Assembly: GCA_903928915.1 (NCBI GenBank)
Contig: CAIYSL010000053.1
Coordinates: 1 to 55,944 of the forward strand
From: an uncultured Syntrophobacterales bacterium
GTDB taxonomy: Bacteria > Desulfobacterota > Syntrophia > Syntrophales > UBA5619
DNA: 55,944 nucleotides
Direction: 5' to 3'
The position numbers were made by a program, and so were the translations under genes. Shown here piece by piece: positions 48,021-55,840 of the stretch. Position 1 is the first letter of the stretch; each line of letters begins with the position of its first letter. The notes beneath the pieces are model-generated. The model saw only the letters and a program-made list of their open reading frames with translations. It was not told the DNA's origin and made no database searches.

Positions 48021-48905
48021 ATGAAATTCCGGTTTGACAAGAATGTCCAGGACCTGCTCGCAGGGGCGATCGACATCCACATCCACTCGGCCCCGGACGT
48101 CTACCCGCGGCTCCTCGACGACATCGAGCTCGCGCTGTCGGCAAAGGAAAACGGGATGCGGGCGATCCTGGTGAAGAACCACTACTTCGAGACGGCCAGC
48201 CGGGCGCGGCTGGCGACGGACGCCGCGCAGTTTCCCGTGTACGGCGGGATCTGCCTCAACCTCACCGTGGGCGGGCTGAACAAGATGGCCGTGTCGATGG
48301 CGCTCAAGCTGGGGGCCAAGCAGGTCTGGATGCCCACCGTGCACGCCGACTATTTCGTCCGGAACAAGAGCCACGTGGCGAACCTCGCCACCGAGATCCC
48401 CGACGACGTCCAGGGGCTCACCCTGGTCAACGCCGACGGCTCGCTGAAGAGCGAGCTGTACGACATCTTCGACCTGATCAAGGCGGCCGACGCGATCTTC
48501 GCCACCGGCCACGTGACCAAGGAGGAGGCGAAAATCGCCGTTCGCGAGGCGGCCAAGCGGGGGGTGAAGAAGATCCTCGTCACCCACCCGGCCGCGACCT
48601 TCGTCCACTACAGCGTCGACGACATGAAGGAGATCCTCGATTTGGGCGCCACGTTCCTGGAGCACACCTGGAACGACGTGACCCGGCAGGTGTCGCACCC
48701 GCTGGAGATCCCGGTCCTGTTCGACGTCATCAAGGCGGTCGGCGCCGCAAACAGCATCATGTCCACCGACGCGGGCCAGTGGCTCAACCCGCCGGCGGCG
48801 CAGCAGCTGGGGATCTACATCAAGGAGGCGCTCAAGCACGGCATCCCGGCCAAGGATGTCCGGCTGATGGTCGCCGACAACCCGGCGAAGATCCTCGGGA
48901 TCTGA
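48021..48905 (+). CDS. DUF6282-type amidohydrolase-like metal enzyme
   Basis: 294 residues. AGAIDIHIHSAPDVYPR is an HxH metal motif of amidohydrolase-type barrels. Further likely ligands are VKNHYFETASRA (His), IFATGHVTKEEA (His), ILVTHPAATFVHYS (His) and MSTDAGQW (Asp). This order fits the PHP/amidohydrolase barrel group annotated as DUF6282. ACAAGGAGAACG precedes ATG 48021, 24 bases after the racemase stop. It could hydrolyse a lactone, amide or cyclic intermediate in the pathway. Function is not known. Confidence 0.85.
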   Translation: MKFRFDKNVQDLLAGAIDIHIHSAPDVYPRLLDDIELALSAKENGMRAILVKNHYFETASRARLATDAAQFPVYGGICLNLTVGGLNKMAVSMALKLGAKQVWMPTVHADYFVRNKSHVANLATEIPDDVQGLTLVNADGSLKSELYDIFDLIKAADAIFATGHVTKEEAKIAVREAAKRGVKKILVTHPAATFVHYSVDDMKEILDLGATFLEHTWNDVTRQVSHPLEIPVLFDVIKAVGAANSIMSTDAGQWLNPPAAQQLGIYIKEALKHGIPAKDVRLMVADNPAKILGI

Positions 48906-48914
48906 TGCGCTGCC

Positions 48915-51050
48915 ATGGGCCGCAGGACAAAGAGGGACCGGCGACCTGATCGCGCTTCCGGCAGTGGTGCGGAGTCGGGACCGGGCGCCGGCGCATCCCG
49001 CGGGGAGACGAAAGAAAACGCCCGGCCGGGCATGCGGCGGGCGTATACGCCCCGTATCGTATCTGTCCTGTGCCTGCTCCTGGTGCTGGCGACGGCGCTG
49101 GTCTTCGGCCAGACAATCGGGCACGAGTTCGTAAATTACGACGATGGGGAGTACGTATACGAGAACCCGCGGGTCGCGGCAGGGCTCAGTTTCACCGGCA
49201 CGGCCTGGGCCTTTACGACCGTTCACGCCGCCAACTGGCACCCGCTGACCTGGCTTTCGCACCTGCTGGACGTTCGGCTGTTCGGTCTCCATGCCGGCGG
49301 CCATCACCTCACCAGTGTTCTCCTGCACGCGGCGGCGGCGGTCTTCCTCTTTCTGGCGCTCCTGCGCCTGACCGGTGATCCCTGGCCCAGTGCCTTCGTT
49401 GCGGCGGTGTTTGCCGTCCATCCGCTGCGGGCGGAGTCGGTGGCCTGGGTATCCGAGCGGAAGGATGTCCTGAGCGGCCTGTTCTTCATGCTGACCCTGT
49501 GGGCCTATGCGGGGTATGCCCGCCGACCCTTTTCGTGGGTACGCTATCTGCCGGTGGCAGCGCTGTTCGCCCTGGGGCTGATGTCCAAGCCGATGCTGGT
49601 CACGCTGCCCTTCGTCCTCCTGCTGCTCGACTATTGGCCGCTTAGGCGGTTGAGTCCGGCGACCGGCGGTGGTGCGTTCGCCGTTCCCCGGCGTGTCGTC
49701 TTCGAAAAGCTCCCCCTGCTGGCGCTAACGGCCGCTTCCTGTGTGGCGACCTATTTCGCCCAGGGCGAGGCCGTCGCTCCGATCGACCTCATCCCCCTTT
49801 CCGCGCGGATTGCCAATGCCGTGGTCTCCTATGCGGCCTACATGGGCCAGCTCTTCATACCCCGGGGTCTGGCGGTGTTCTACCCGCATCCCGGAAGCGG
49901 CCTGCCGATCGAGAAGGTCGTCGTTTCGGCGGTCGTGCTGGCGGTCGTCTCGACGCTTGCCCTGGTATGGCGCCGCCGGTACCCATATCTGTTCGTGGGA
50001 TGGTTCTGGTATCTGGGAATGCTTGTGCCGGTGATCGGACTGGTGCAGGTGGGGTCGCAGGCTATGGCCGACCGCTACACCTATCTGCCCCAGATCGGTC
50101 TGTGTCTGTCCGTGGCGTGGGGCGGTGCGCAACTTACCGCTTCGTGGCGGTACCGCCGTCTCGCCTGCGGGGCCGTTGCGGGAATCGCCCTGGCGGTCCT
50201 GATCGGGCTGGGGTGGCGGCAGGTTTCATACTGGCGCACCAGCGAAACCCTCTGGACCCATACCCTGGCCAGCACCGGGCGCAACTTCACCGCCCACTCC
50301 AACCTCGGCGACGCCCTGGCGGAGAGCGGAAAGGTCGAGGCGGCCATCGTCCAGTACCGAAAGGCGCTGGACATCCGACCCGCCTCGGCCAAGGTCAACT
50401 ACAACCTCGGCAATTCCCTGGCCAGGAAGGGACAGGTCGAAGAGGCAGTCGCCCATTACCGGAGGGCGCTGGAGCTGGCCCCCGACCACGCGAAGGCCCA
50501 CAACAACCTCGGGATCGCCCTGGAGGGGATCGGGCAGGTGGATGCGGCCGTCGTCCACTACCGAAGGGCGCTGGAGATCAACCCCGGCCTGGCGGACGCC
50601 CTGTACAACCTCGGCAATTCTCTGGCCCGGAAGGGGCAGGTTGCGGCTGCCATAGCCGAGTACCGGAGGGCGGTGGAACTGGCGCCGGACCACGCGAAGG
50701 CCCACAACAACCTCGGGATCGCCCTGGAGGGGATCGGGCAGGTGGATGCGGCAGTCGGCCATTACCGAAGGGCGCTTACGATCAAGCACGACTTCGCCGA
50801 GGCCCACAACAACCTCGGGATCGCCCTGGAGCGGATGGGGCAGGCCGATGCGGCAGTCGGCCATTACCGAAGGGCGCTGGAGATCAACCCCGACTATGCC
50901 GATGCCCATCATAATCTCGGCGTCGCATTAGCGAACCGCGGAGATCCCGATGCGGCTATCCTCCACTTGCGGAAGGTGATCGAGTTCAGGCCCGGCCACG
51001 CCGAAGCTCGCCGGATCCTCGCGCTGCTCCTCACGCAACGCGGGAAGTGA
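48915..51050 (+). CDS. Multipass membrane protein with C-terminal TPR repeats (TMTC-like)
   Basis: Up to 711 residues. After a basic, low-complexity start (ATG 48915; ATG 49032 is a shorter alternative right before TM1) come about ten hydrophobic helices. The GT-C-like first loop is FVNYDDGEYVYENPRV (DD motif) and WHPLTWLSHLLDVRLFG, then HPLRAESVAWVSERKDVLS, as in O-mannosyltransferase-like TMTC/TPR proteins. From about residue 455 there are seven 34-residue TPR units (YNLGNSLARKGQVEEAVAHY and relatives). It would glycosylate or assemble partners at the inner membrane using a polyprenyl-linked sugar; activity is inferred. It may be read through from the upstream operon (9-bp gap), though its subject differs. 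Confidence 0.88.
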   Translation: MGRRTKRDRRPDRASGSGAESGPGAGASRGETKENARPGMRRAYTPRIVSVLCLLLVLATALVFGQTIGHEFVNYDDGEYVYENPRVAAGLSFTGTAWAFTTVHAANWHPLTWLSHLLDVRLFGLHAGGHHLTSVLLHAAAAVFLFLALLRLTGDPWPSAFVAAVFAVHPLRAESVAWVSERKDVLSGLFFMLTLWAYAGYARRPFSWVRYLPVAALFALGLMSKPMLVTLPFVLLLLDYWPLRRLSPATGGGAFAVPRRVVFEKLPLLALTAASCVATYFAQGEAVAPIDLIPLSARIANAVVSYAAYMGQLFIPRGLAVFYPHPGSGLPIEKVVVSAVVLAVVSTLALVWRRRYPYLFVGWFWYLGMLVPVIGLVQVGSQAMADRYTYLPQIGLCLSVAWGGAQLTASWRYRRLACGAVAGIALAVLIGLGWRQVSYWRTSETLWTHTLASTGRNFTAHSNLGDALAESGKVEAAIVQYRKALDIRPASAKVNYNLGNSLARKGQVEEAVAHYRRALELAPDHAKAHNNLGIALEGIGQVDAAVVHYRRALEINPGLADALYNLGNSLARKGQVAAAIAEYRRAVELAPDHAKAHNNLGIALEGIGQVDAAVGHYRRALTIKHDFAEAHNNLGIALERMGQADAAVGHYRRALEINPDYADAHHNLGVALANRGDPDAAILHLRKVIEFRPGHAEARRILALLLTQRGK
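50484..50752 (+). repeat. Recent TPR-unit duplication (65-bp identical copies)
   Basis: Bases 50484-50548 and 50688-50752 are identical over 65 bp and lie 204 bp apart, exactly two 102-bp (34-codon) TPR units. The surrounding units are also close copies. Such identity at third codon positions implies recent duplication or gene conversion and makes the repeat number prone to change. Confidence 0.85.
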
Positions 51051-51090
51051 CCGGCCGCGATCGGATCGCGGCTTCCCCCGGCGCGGAGCT

Positions 51091-52431
51091 TCAAAGAACG
51101 GCTCGTGCGACGGCGAAGTAGATCACCAGCCCCAGGATGTCCATGACCGAAGCGATCAGCGGATTGCTGGCGACGGCGGGGTCTATGCGCAGCCGCTGCA
51201 GGACGATCGGCAGGATCACCCCCAGGACGCTGGACACGATCACGATGGTCGTCATGGCCAGGGCCACGACGACCGCGATCTTCATCCCGCCGTTGAAAAA
51301 ACCGAGGAGCCAGCTCGCCAGCCCCATCGTCCCGCCCAGCAGCACGCCGATGCCGATCTCCCGCACCAGGGCCTGCCCCCACTGGGCCGAGTGGATATCT
51401 CCCGTCGCCAGGGCGCGGATCATCAGGGTCGCCGACTGGTTGCCCGTATTGCCGCCCGTGCCGATGAGCAGGGGGATGAAAAAGGACAGGGCGATCGCCG
51501 AGGAGATCATCTCCGTCTGGGCCGCGATGATCCCCGTAGTGATCACGCTGATCCCGAGCAGCGACGCAAGCCAGGCGACCCGCTTCCCGTACAGGGACAA
51601 GGCCGAGGCTTCCCGATAGCTGGCCTTGAGGGGGGCCACTGCGGCAGATTTCTGGATGTCTTCCGTCACCTCTTCCTCGGCCACGTCGAAGAGGTCGTCG
51701 ATGGTCACGATCCCCAGCAGCACCTTGTTGGCGTCGACGATCGGCAGGGCCGCCAGGTCGTAGCGCTGGATGAGCTGGACCGCCTTTTCGCGGTCCTCGA
51801 GGGCGGAAATACTGATCACCGCAGGGATCATGATCCCTGCCACCCGTTCCTCCGGCCCGGCCAGGATCAGACGCCGCAGGCCGAGGACCCCGGTCAGCTT
51901 CCCCGCCGCATCGGTGACGTAGAGAACCATGATCGTCTCGCTGTCCAACCCCTTCCGGCGCACCTGAGCCAGTGCCTCCGCGGCCGTCCACTCTGGACGG
52001 ACGGCCACGTAATCGGGCGTCATCAGGCGGCCCACGCTCTCCGCCGGATAACCGAGCAGCTGCAGCGCCTCCCGGCGGTCCTCGGCGGAAAGGAAATTCA
52101 GCATCTTCTGGATCGCCTGGCCGGGCAGCTCCTCGAGAAATTCCGTCCGGTCGTCGGGGGGCATGCCCGCCAGGATCATCCGGGTCTCTTCGGCGGTTAT
52201 CGCCCGGAGGGTGTCCTCCTGCAGCCGGGGATCCAGGTAGGAAAATACCTCGGGCAGGATGTGCTTCGGCAGGAGTCTGAGGACCAGGATCCGCTTCGAT
52301 TCATCGAGTTCCCGCAGGAGATCGGAGATGTCCGGAGCGGGAAACTCCCGCAGTATCGCCCGCAGCTGCGGCCAGTCCCTGCCCTCAAGCAGCTCCTGGA
52401 TTTCCGGTTTGAAGAGGCTCACGGTATCCAT
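51091..52431 (-). CDS. mgtE: Magnesium transporter MgtE
   Basis: 446-residue Mg2+ channel. The N-terminal MgtE domain has LLPKHILPEVFSYLDP and ILAGMPPDDRTEFLEELP. It is followed by two CBS domains (VGRLMTPDYVAV; IDDLFDVAEEEVTEDI) that sense cytosolic Mg2+, a connecting helix, and five membrane helices with IPLLIGTGGNTGNQSATLMIRALATGDI, the pore signature, ending SVMDILGLVIYFAVARAVL. ATG 52431 is used, from the promoter at 52608-52636. It is convergent with the TPR protein gene. Confidence 0.96.
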   Translation of the reverse strand: MDTVSLFKPEIQELLEGRDWPQLRAILREFPAPDISDLLRELDESKRILVLRLLPKHILPEVFSYLDPRLQEDTLRAITAEETRMILAGMPPDDRTEFLEELPGQAIQKMLNFLSAEDRREALQLLGYPAESVGRLMTPDYVAVRPEWTAAEALAQVRRKGLDSETIMVLYVTDAAGKLTGVLGLRRLILAGPEERVAGIMIPAVISISALEDREKAVQLIQRYDLAALPIVDANKVLLGIVTIDDLFDVAEEEVTEDIQKSAAVAPLKASYREASALSLYGKRVAWLASLLGISVITTGIIAAQTEMISSAIALSFFIPLLIGTGGNTGNQSATLMIRALATGDIHSAQWGQALVREIGIGVLLGGTMGLASWLLGFFNGGMKIAVVVALAMTTIVIVSSVLGVILPIVLQRLRIDPAVASNPLIASVMDILGLVIYFAVARAVL

Positions 52432-52607
52432 CACGGTCGTCCTTCGACCCGGAAGGCCACCCTCGGTTCGGCGAGGCGCGGCCCCCGGGCCTTGCCCCTT
52501 CCCGCGCCGAGGCCGGCGGGGCAAGGGGGGCTTACGGCGGTTAGAGACGGGAAAGGGCTTCGATCCGTTTCCTGTGTCTTCCTCCCTCCGAATTTGTTGT
52601 CCGGGGA

Positions 52608-52636
52608 ACTATAGGGGAATAGGGCAGGGACGTCAA
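52608..52636 (-). promoter_or_regulatory. Sigma-70 promoter for mgtE
   Basis: On the minus strand TTGACG (52636-52631) and TATAGT (52613-52608) with a 17-base spacer. The leader to ATG 52431 is about 170 bases, long enough to hold regulatory RNA structure, but I see no recognisable M-box riboswitch in it. Confidence 0.65.
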
Positions 52637-52664
52637 TCGTTTTGGACGCAGGGTGGATCTCTTG

Positions 52665-52693
52665 TTGACAATCAGGCAGAAAAGAAAGAGAAT
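52665..52693 (+). promoter_or_regulatory. Sigma-70 promoter for the small lipoprotein
   Basis: TTGACA (52665-52670) and GAGAAT (52688-52693), 17 bases apart, 50 bases before ATG 52743. It sits next to the divergent mgtE promoter; the two fill the informative part of the 311-bp gap 52432-52742. Confidence 0.55.
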
Positions 52694-52742
52694 CCTCTCA
52701 CTGTTCCGCAGGCAGCACGACTATCATAAGGAGGGCGTCACG

Positions 52743-53165
52743 ATGAAAAGAGCGTTGGGATGGCTGGTCGTTCTTGGGTTGGGAAGTCTTGTCCTCGGGT
52801 GCGCAGGCCTCAGCGGCGAGGTGATGAAGCCGGGTCCCGTATTCGTGGTAACCACGCCGATCGTAGAGATGAGCCCCGGTGCAAAGGTGCTGATGTACGG
52901 CACCGGCTTTACGCCGAAGCAGGAGGTCAATCTGCTGTTCAAGGACGCCGGCGGAGGACTGAGCGGCATCAGCGGGTCCGTCAAGCCGGCGCCGGTGCCC
53001 AATGCGGAAGGCGCGTGGGCCGCAGAATGGGTCTGTACCGAATACCTCAAAATGATCAAACCCGGGATTGCGACGATCACCGTTGCCGACAAGGATTACC
53101 GGCCGGTGACGCATGCGCCTGTTTTGTTCGTCGCCGCGCCGAAAAAGCCCGAAGCGAAGAAGTAA
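52743..53165 (+). CDS. Small lipoprotein with IPT/TIG-like domain
   Basis: 140 residues. MKRALGWLVVLGLGSLVLGC is a lipoprotein signal with LVLGC lipobox (Cys20). The mature part (VTTPIVEMSPGAKVLMYGTGFTPKQEVNLLF, then WVCTEYLKMIKPGIATITVAD) looks like an IPT/TIG or Ig-like beta sandwich. The tail is Lys/Pro/Ala-rich. AAGGAGGGCG precedes ATG 52743. It probably sits in the outer membrane facing the periplasm. It is followed by a strong hairpin. No specific function. Confidence 0.85.
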   Translation: MKRALGWLVVLGLGSLVLGCAGLSGEVMKPGPVFVVTTPIVEMSPGAKVLMYGTGFTPKQEVNLLFKDAGGGLSGISGSVKPAPVPNAEGAWAAEWVCTEYLKMIKPGIATITVADKDYRPVTHAPVLFVAAPKKPEAKK

Positions 53166-53233
53166 GCCGGCCCGGCAGTCCGTACCGCCTCCCCCGCGGC
53201 AGCGGATGCGCGGGGCGATCATCCCGAGACACA

Positions 53234-53264
53234 AGGAGGCAGAGCTCGCGCGGCTCTGCCTCCT
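53234..53264. terminator. Strong 12-bp hairpin after the lipoprotein gene
   Basis: AGGAGGCAGAGC (53234-53245) pairs perfectly with GCTCTGCCTCCT (53253-53264) around a 7-base loop. Only a weak T-rich stretch follows about 10 bases later on the plus strand, so it may end transcription inefficiently or stabilise the 3' end. It lies 69 bases after the lipoprotein stop. Confidence 0.55.
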
Positions 53265-53337
53265 GTCGTTCATACCCTTTTCCAGCGCGTCCCCCGGAAG
53301 CAAGCGGCAGGCCGGGCGGCATTCATCTTCGTCCAGC

Positions 53338-53374
53338 TTGACAACCCCGGCGAATCCTGTTAGCGATGCAGCGC
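53338..53374 (+). promoter_or_regulatory. Promoter-like element for the SulP gene (copy 1 of a repeated motif)
   Basis: TTGACA (53338-53343), then 17 bases, then TAGCGA preceded by TGT (an extended -10-like arrangement), 25-30 bases before ATG 53391. The stretch from TTGACA through ATGCA matches the element at 55804-55840 at about 26 of 34 positions, including an unbroken AATCCTGTTA. Confidence 0.55.
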
Positions 53375-53390
53375 GGGAGCGGGCGACAAT

Positions 53391-55613
53391 ATGGGCGGCG
53401 GGAAGGAACTTCTCCAAGACGTCAGGGGCGATCTCTCCGGCGCCGTGTCGGTGGTCGTCATCGCGCTGCCCGGGGCCATCGGGCTCGGCATCACTGCCTT
53501 TGCGGCCCTTGGCCCGGCCTATACCGCCCAGGCGGCCATGGCCGGGGTCTACTGCGCGGTGGTTACCGGGTTCTTCGCCCCTCTCCTGGGCGGGACCTCG
53601 ATCCTGGTTACCGGGACCAGGACCTCGCTTACGCTGGTCCTGGCTTCCGTGGTAGCCTCGCTGGCCCAGCTCTCCTCCCTTTCCGGCCCCGTTCTTTCGT
53701 TCCCCGCGATCGCCTCCCTGGCCTTTCTGTGCGTGTTCATGGGGGGGCTCTTTCAGGTGCTGTTCGGATTGCTCCGCCTGGGGGACATCGCGAAATACAT
53801 CCCCTACCCGGTCATCGCCGGTTTCATGAACGGCGTGGCCGTTTTGATCGTGTACAGCCAGCTGAATCACCTGCTGGGGCTGGATGCGCAATCCCGGCTT
53901 TGGCACGACCTTGCATGTCTGCAAGCGGTCAAGCCCCTCAGCCTGCTGGTCGGATTCTCCACCCTGGCCTCGGTGTATGCGGCAGGGCGCTTCCTGAAGA
54001 GGGTGCCCGCGTCCCTTGCGGGGCTGATCGCGGGCACGGCCGTGCATTATCTGTGCTGGTTCGTCAACGGTCCTTCCTCGCTGGGGCCGGTCATCGGAGC
54101 CCTTACGGCCACGGTTCCCGCCTCCGCCATGCTGCACGGATTGGGGGAGGTAACCTCCGGGGGAGGTCTCTCCTCTCTCCGCCTGCTGCTTTTTCCGGCG
54201 CTGATCCTCGGGGTGCTCGGCTCCGTCGAGTCCCTGCTGAGCGCGGTTGCGGCAGACAACGTCACATCCCGGAGCCACGACAGCAACAGAGTCGTTCTGG
54301 CGCAGGGCGTGGGAAACATGATTGCCGCTCTCTTCGGAGGCATAGCCGGTGCGGGCACGGTAGCCAGCACGATGGCGAATTACCGGGGGGGGGGAAGAAC
54401 GGCCCTTTCCGGAATGGCGGCCAGTGTCATGACGCTGCTGATCGTCATCCTCTGCGGCCGGTTTGTGGGCATGATTCCGCTCGCCGCCATCGGGGGCACC
54501 CTGATCACGGTGGGAATCGCCATTTTCGACAGCTGGTCGCTCAACCTCCTGGGGAAGGCGGTCAAGACCGCCAAATTCCCGCCCGAGGCCAGGACCAACC
54601 TGTTGCTGACGCTCCTGGTCACCCTGCTGACGATCACGGTCAACCTCGTCATCGCCATCGCCCTGGGTTTCGGTGTGGCCACGGCCTTGTTTCTTTCCAA
54701 AACGGGAAGATCGGTCGTTCACCGCCGGTTCAGCGGCAGCCAACTGACGTCGAAGAAGGTGCGGCCGGTGGAACAAGCCCGTCTGCTGCAGGACCGGGGC
54801 GGCAGGATTCTGGTGCTGGAACTGTACGGGCCGGTATTCTTCGGCTCGGCGGAGAAGCTTGCGCGCGAGATCGAGAAGACCGCTGCGGAAGTCAGCTACC
54901 TGATTCTGGACATGAAACATGTAAACGAGATAGACAGCACCGGAGCCAAGATCATCTCGCGTATCCACAGCGGCCTCAAGGAGAAGGAAAAGCATCTCCT
55001 CGTCAGCTACCTGACGGAGAACCACCCCTCCTGGACCGCGCTGGTCGACATGGGGGTCATCGCGGCGCTGGGCAGGGAGCGTCTTTTCGCCGATACCGAC
55101 CGGGCGCTCGAGTGGGCGGAAGAGCGACTGCTGGGCACCCTGTCTGCCGGGACCGGGACGGGGCAGGAGATGGACCTGGGAGCGTTCGGGGTATTCAGGG
55201 AGCTGGCCGAGCAGGAACGAAGCATCCTCAGGGGAAGGCTGCGGAAGGTGGCCTATCGGAAAGGGGAGATGGTGATTCGGGAGGGGGACCGTGACCGGGA
55301 CCTTCTGTTCCTAACCAAGGGGGAGGTCAGCATCGGGATCGCCCTCTCCGCGGAAGGCCGTTCCAAGCGGCTGGCCACCTACGGTCCCGGGGCGGTGTTC
55401 GGAGAGGTCGAGCTGCTGGACGGAAGCCCGCGTTCTGCTGATGCCTGGGCCGACGTCGATGCCGAGATTTACCGCTTGACACCGGAGGGCTTCGAATCCC
55501 TGCGGCGCGACAACCCCGGCATAGCCCACAAGCTCGTCGCGGGCCTGGCCCGGGAGCTGGGCTTCCGCCTCAGGATGGCCAACAAGGAGCTGCGATTGCT
55601 GGAGGACTCGTAG
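53391..55613 (+). CDS. SulP-family anion transporter with STAS and cyclic-nucleotide-binding domains
   Basis: 740 residues. Residues 1-430 are the SulP membrane domain (about 12-14 helices: SVVVIALPGAIGLGITAFAALGP, YIPYPVIAGFMNGVAVLIVYSQ, GGIAGAGTVASTMANYRGGGRT). Residues about 460-570 are a STAS domain (ILVLELYGPVFFGSAEKL, LILDMKHVNEIDSTGAKII with the conserved Asp-Ser). Residues about 590-725 are a cNMP-binding domain (GEMVIREGDRDRDLLFLTKGEVSIG, GAVFGEVELLDGSPRSADAWA), with GEVELLDGSPRSA as the phosphate cassette. It likely transports sulfate, bicarbonate or another anion under cyclic-nucleotide control. ATG 53391 has a poor ribosome site. Confidence 0.94.
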   Translation: MGGGKELLQDVRGDLSGAVSVVVIALPGAIGLGITAFAALGPAYTAQAAMAGVYCAVVTGFFAPLLGGTSILVTGTRTSLTLVLASVVASLAQLSSLSGPVLSFPAIASLAFLCVFMGGLFQVLFGLLRLGDIAKYIPYPVIAGFMNGVAVLIVYSQLNHLLGLDAQSRLWHDLACLQAVKPLSLLVGFSTLASVYAAGRFLKRVPASLAGLIAGTAVHYLCWFVNGPSSLGPVIGALTATVPASAMLHGLGEVTSGGGLSSLRLLLFPALILGVLGSVESLLSAVAADNVTSRSHDSNRVVLAQGVGNMIAALFGGIAGAGTVASTMANYRGGGRTALSGMAASVMTLLIVILCGRFVGMIPLAAIGGTLITVGIAIFDSWSLNLLGKAVKTAKFPPEARTNLLLTLLVTLLTITVNLVIAIALGFGVATALFLSKTGRSVVHRRFSGSQLTSKKVRPVEQARLLQDRGGRILVLELYGPVFFGSAEKLAREIEKTAAEVSYLILDMKHVNEIDSTGAKIISRIHSGLKEKEKHLLVSYLTENHPSWTALVDMGVIAALGRERLFADTDRALEWAEERLLGTLSAGTGTGQEMDLGAFGVFRELAEQERSILRGRLRKVAYRKGEMVIREGDRDRDLLFLTKGEVSIGIALSAEGRSKRLATYGPGAVFGEVELLDGSPRSADAWADVDAEIYRLTPEGFESLRRDNPGIAHKLVAGLARELGFRLRMANKELRLLEDS

Positions 55614-55706
55614 CAGGGCCTCCCCCTGCCCGGAAGAATCTTCGCGGCAGCCAGCGCCGGTCATGGGTTCGGGCACGCCGGGCGCGGCCGTTCGTCATGC
55701 GCCCGG

Positions 55707-55805
55707 TCAGCGGCTCGGTTCATCGCGAATGGGCAAGCCGATCTTTTCCATGACGTAGGGCTTTTTGACGTAGGCGCCGGCGCCCTGGAGCGAGGCGCCA
55801 ACCTT
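55707..55805 (-). pseudogene. C-terminal remnant of a response-regulator receiver domain
   Basis: On the minus strand, just before a TGA at 55709-55707, the frame reads GASLQGAGAYVKKPYVMEKIG and then LPIRDEPSR. The LGAGAYVKKPY...EKIG...R.E pattern is the end of receiver domains in deltaproteobacterial hybrid kinases (the KP pair is the conserved Lys-Pro). Upstream the frame stays open but shows no receiver core, phosphoacceptor Asp or kinase motifs before the window edge. It is therefore a truncated remnant or a gene rearranged near 55805. It lies between the SulP gene and the second copy of the promoter-like motif. The rest of the 331-bp end region shows nothing else. Confidence 0.5.
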
Positions 55806-55840
55806 GACAATCACGATAAATCCTGTTACCCATGCACCGC
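55804..55840 (+). repeat. Promoter-like element, copy 2
   Basis: TTGACA (55804-55809) and the same AATCCTGTTA-x-C-x-ATGCA block seen upstream of the SulP gene, with the same spacing. It points toward the right edge, so it may drive a gene that starts outside the window. Its reverse strand overlaps the receiver remnant. Confidence 0.5.

Noticed and set aside
46899-49421. 840-codon minus-strand open frame over the racemase and DUF6282 genes
   Set aside because: Antisense shadow with no recognisable motif; the plus-strand genes have ribosome sites and clear families.
50484-50752. Direct repeats as a CRISPR array
   Set aside because: The repeats are 102-bp codon-phased TPR units within an ORF with no unique spacers.
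51091-52600. Mg2+ riboswitch (M-box) in the mgtE leader
   Set aside because: The leader is long enough, but I could not trace the conserved stems or loops by eye.
52698-55025. 775-codon minus-strand open frame opposite the SulP gene
   Set aside because: Shadow frame rich in Arg/Gln/Gly; no promoter or ribosome site.
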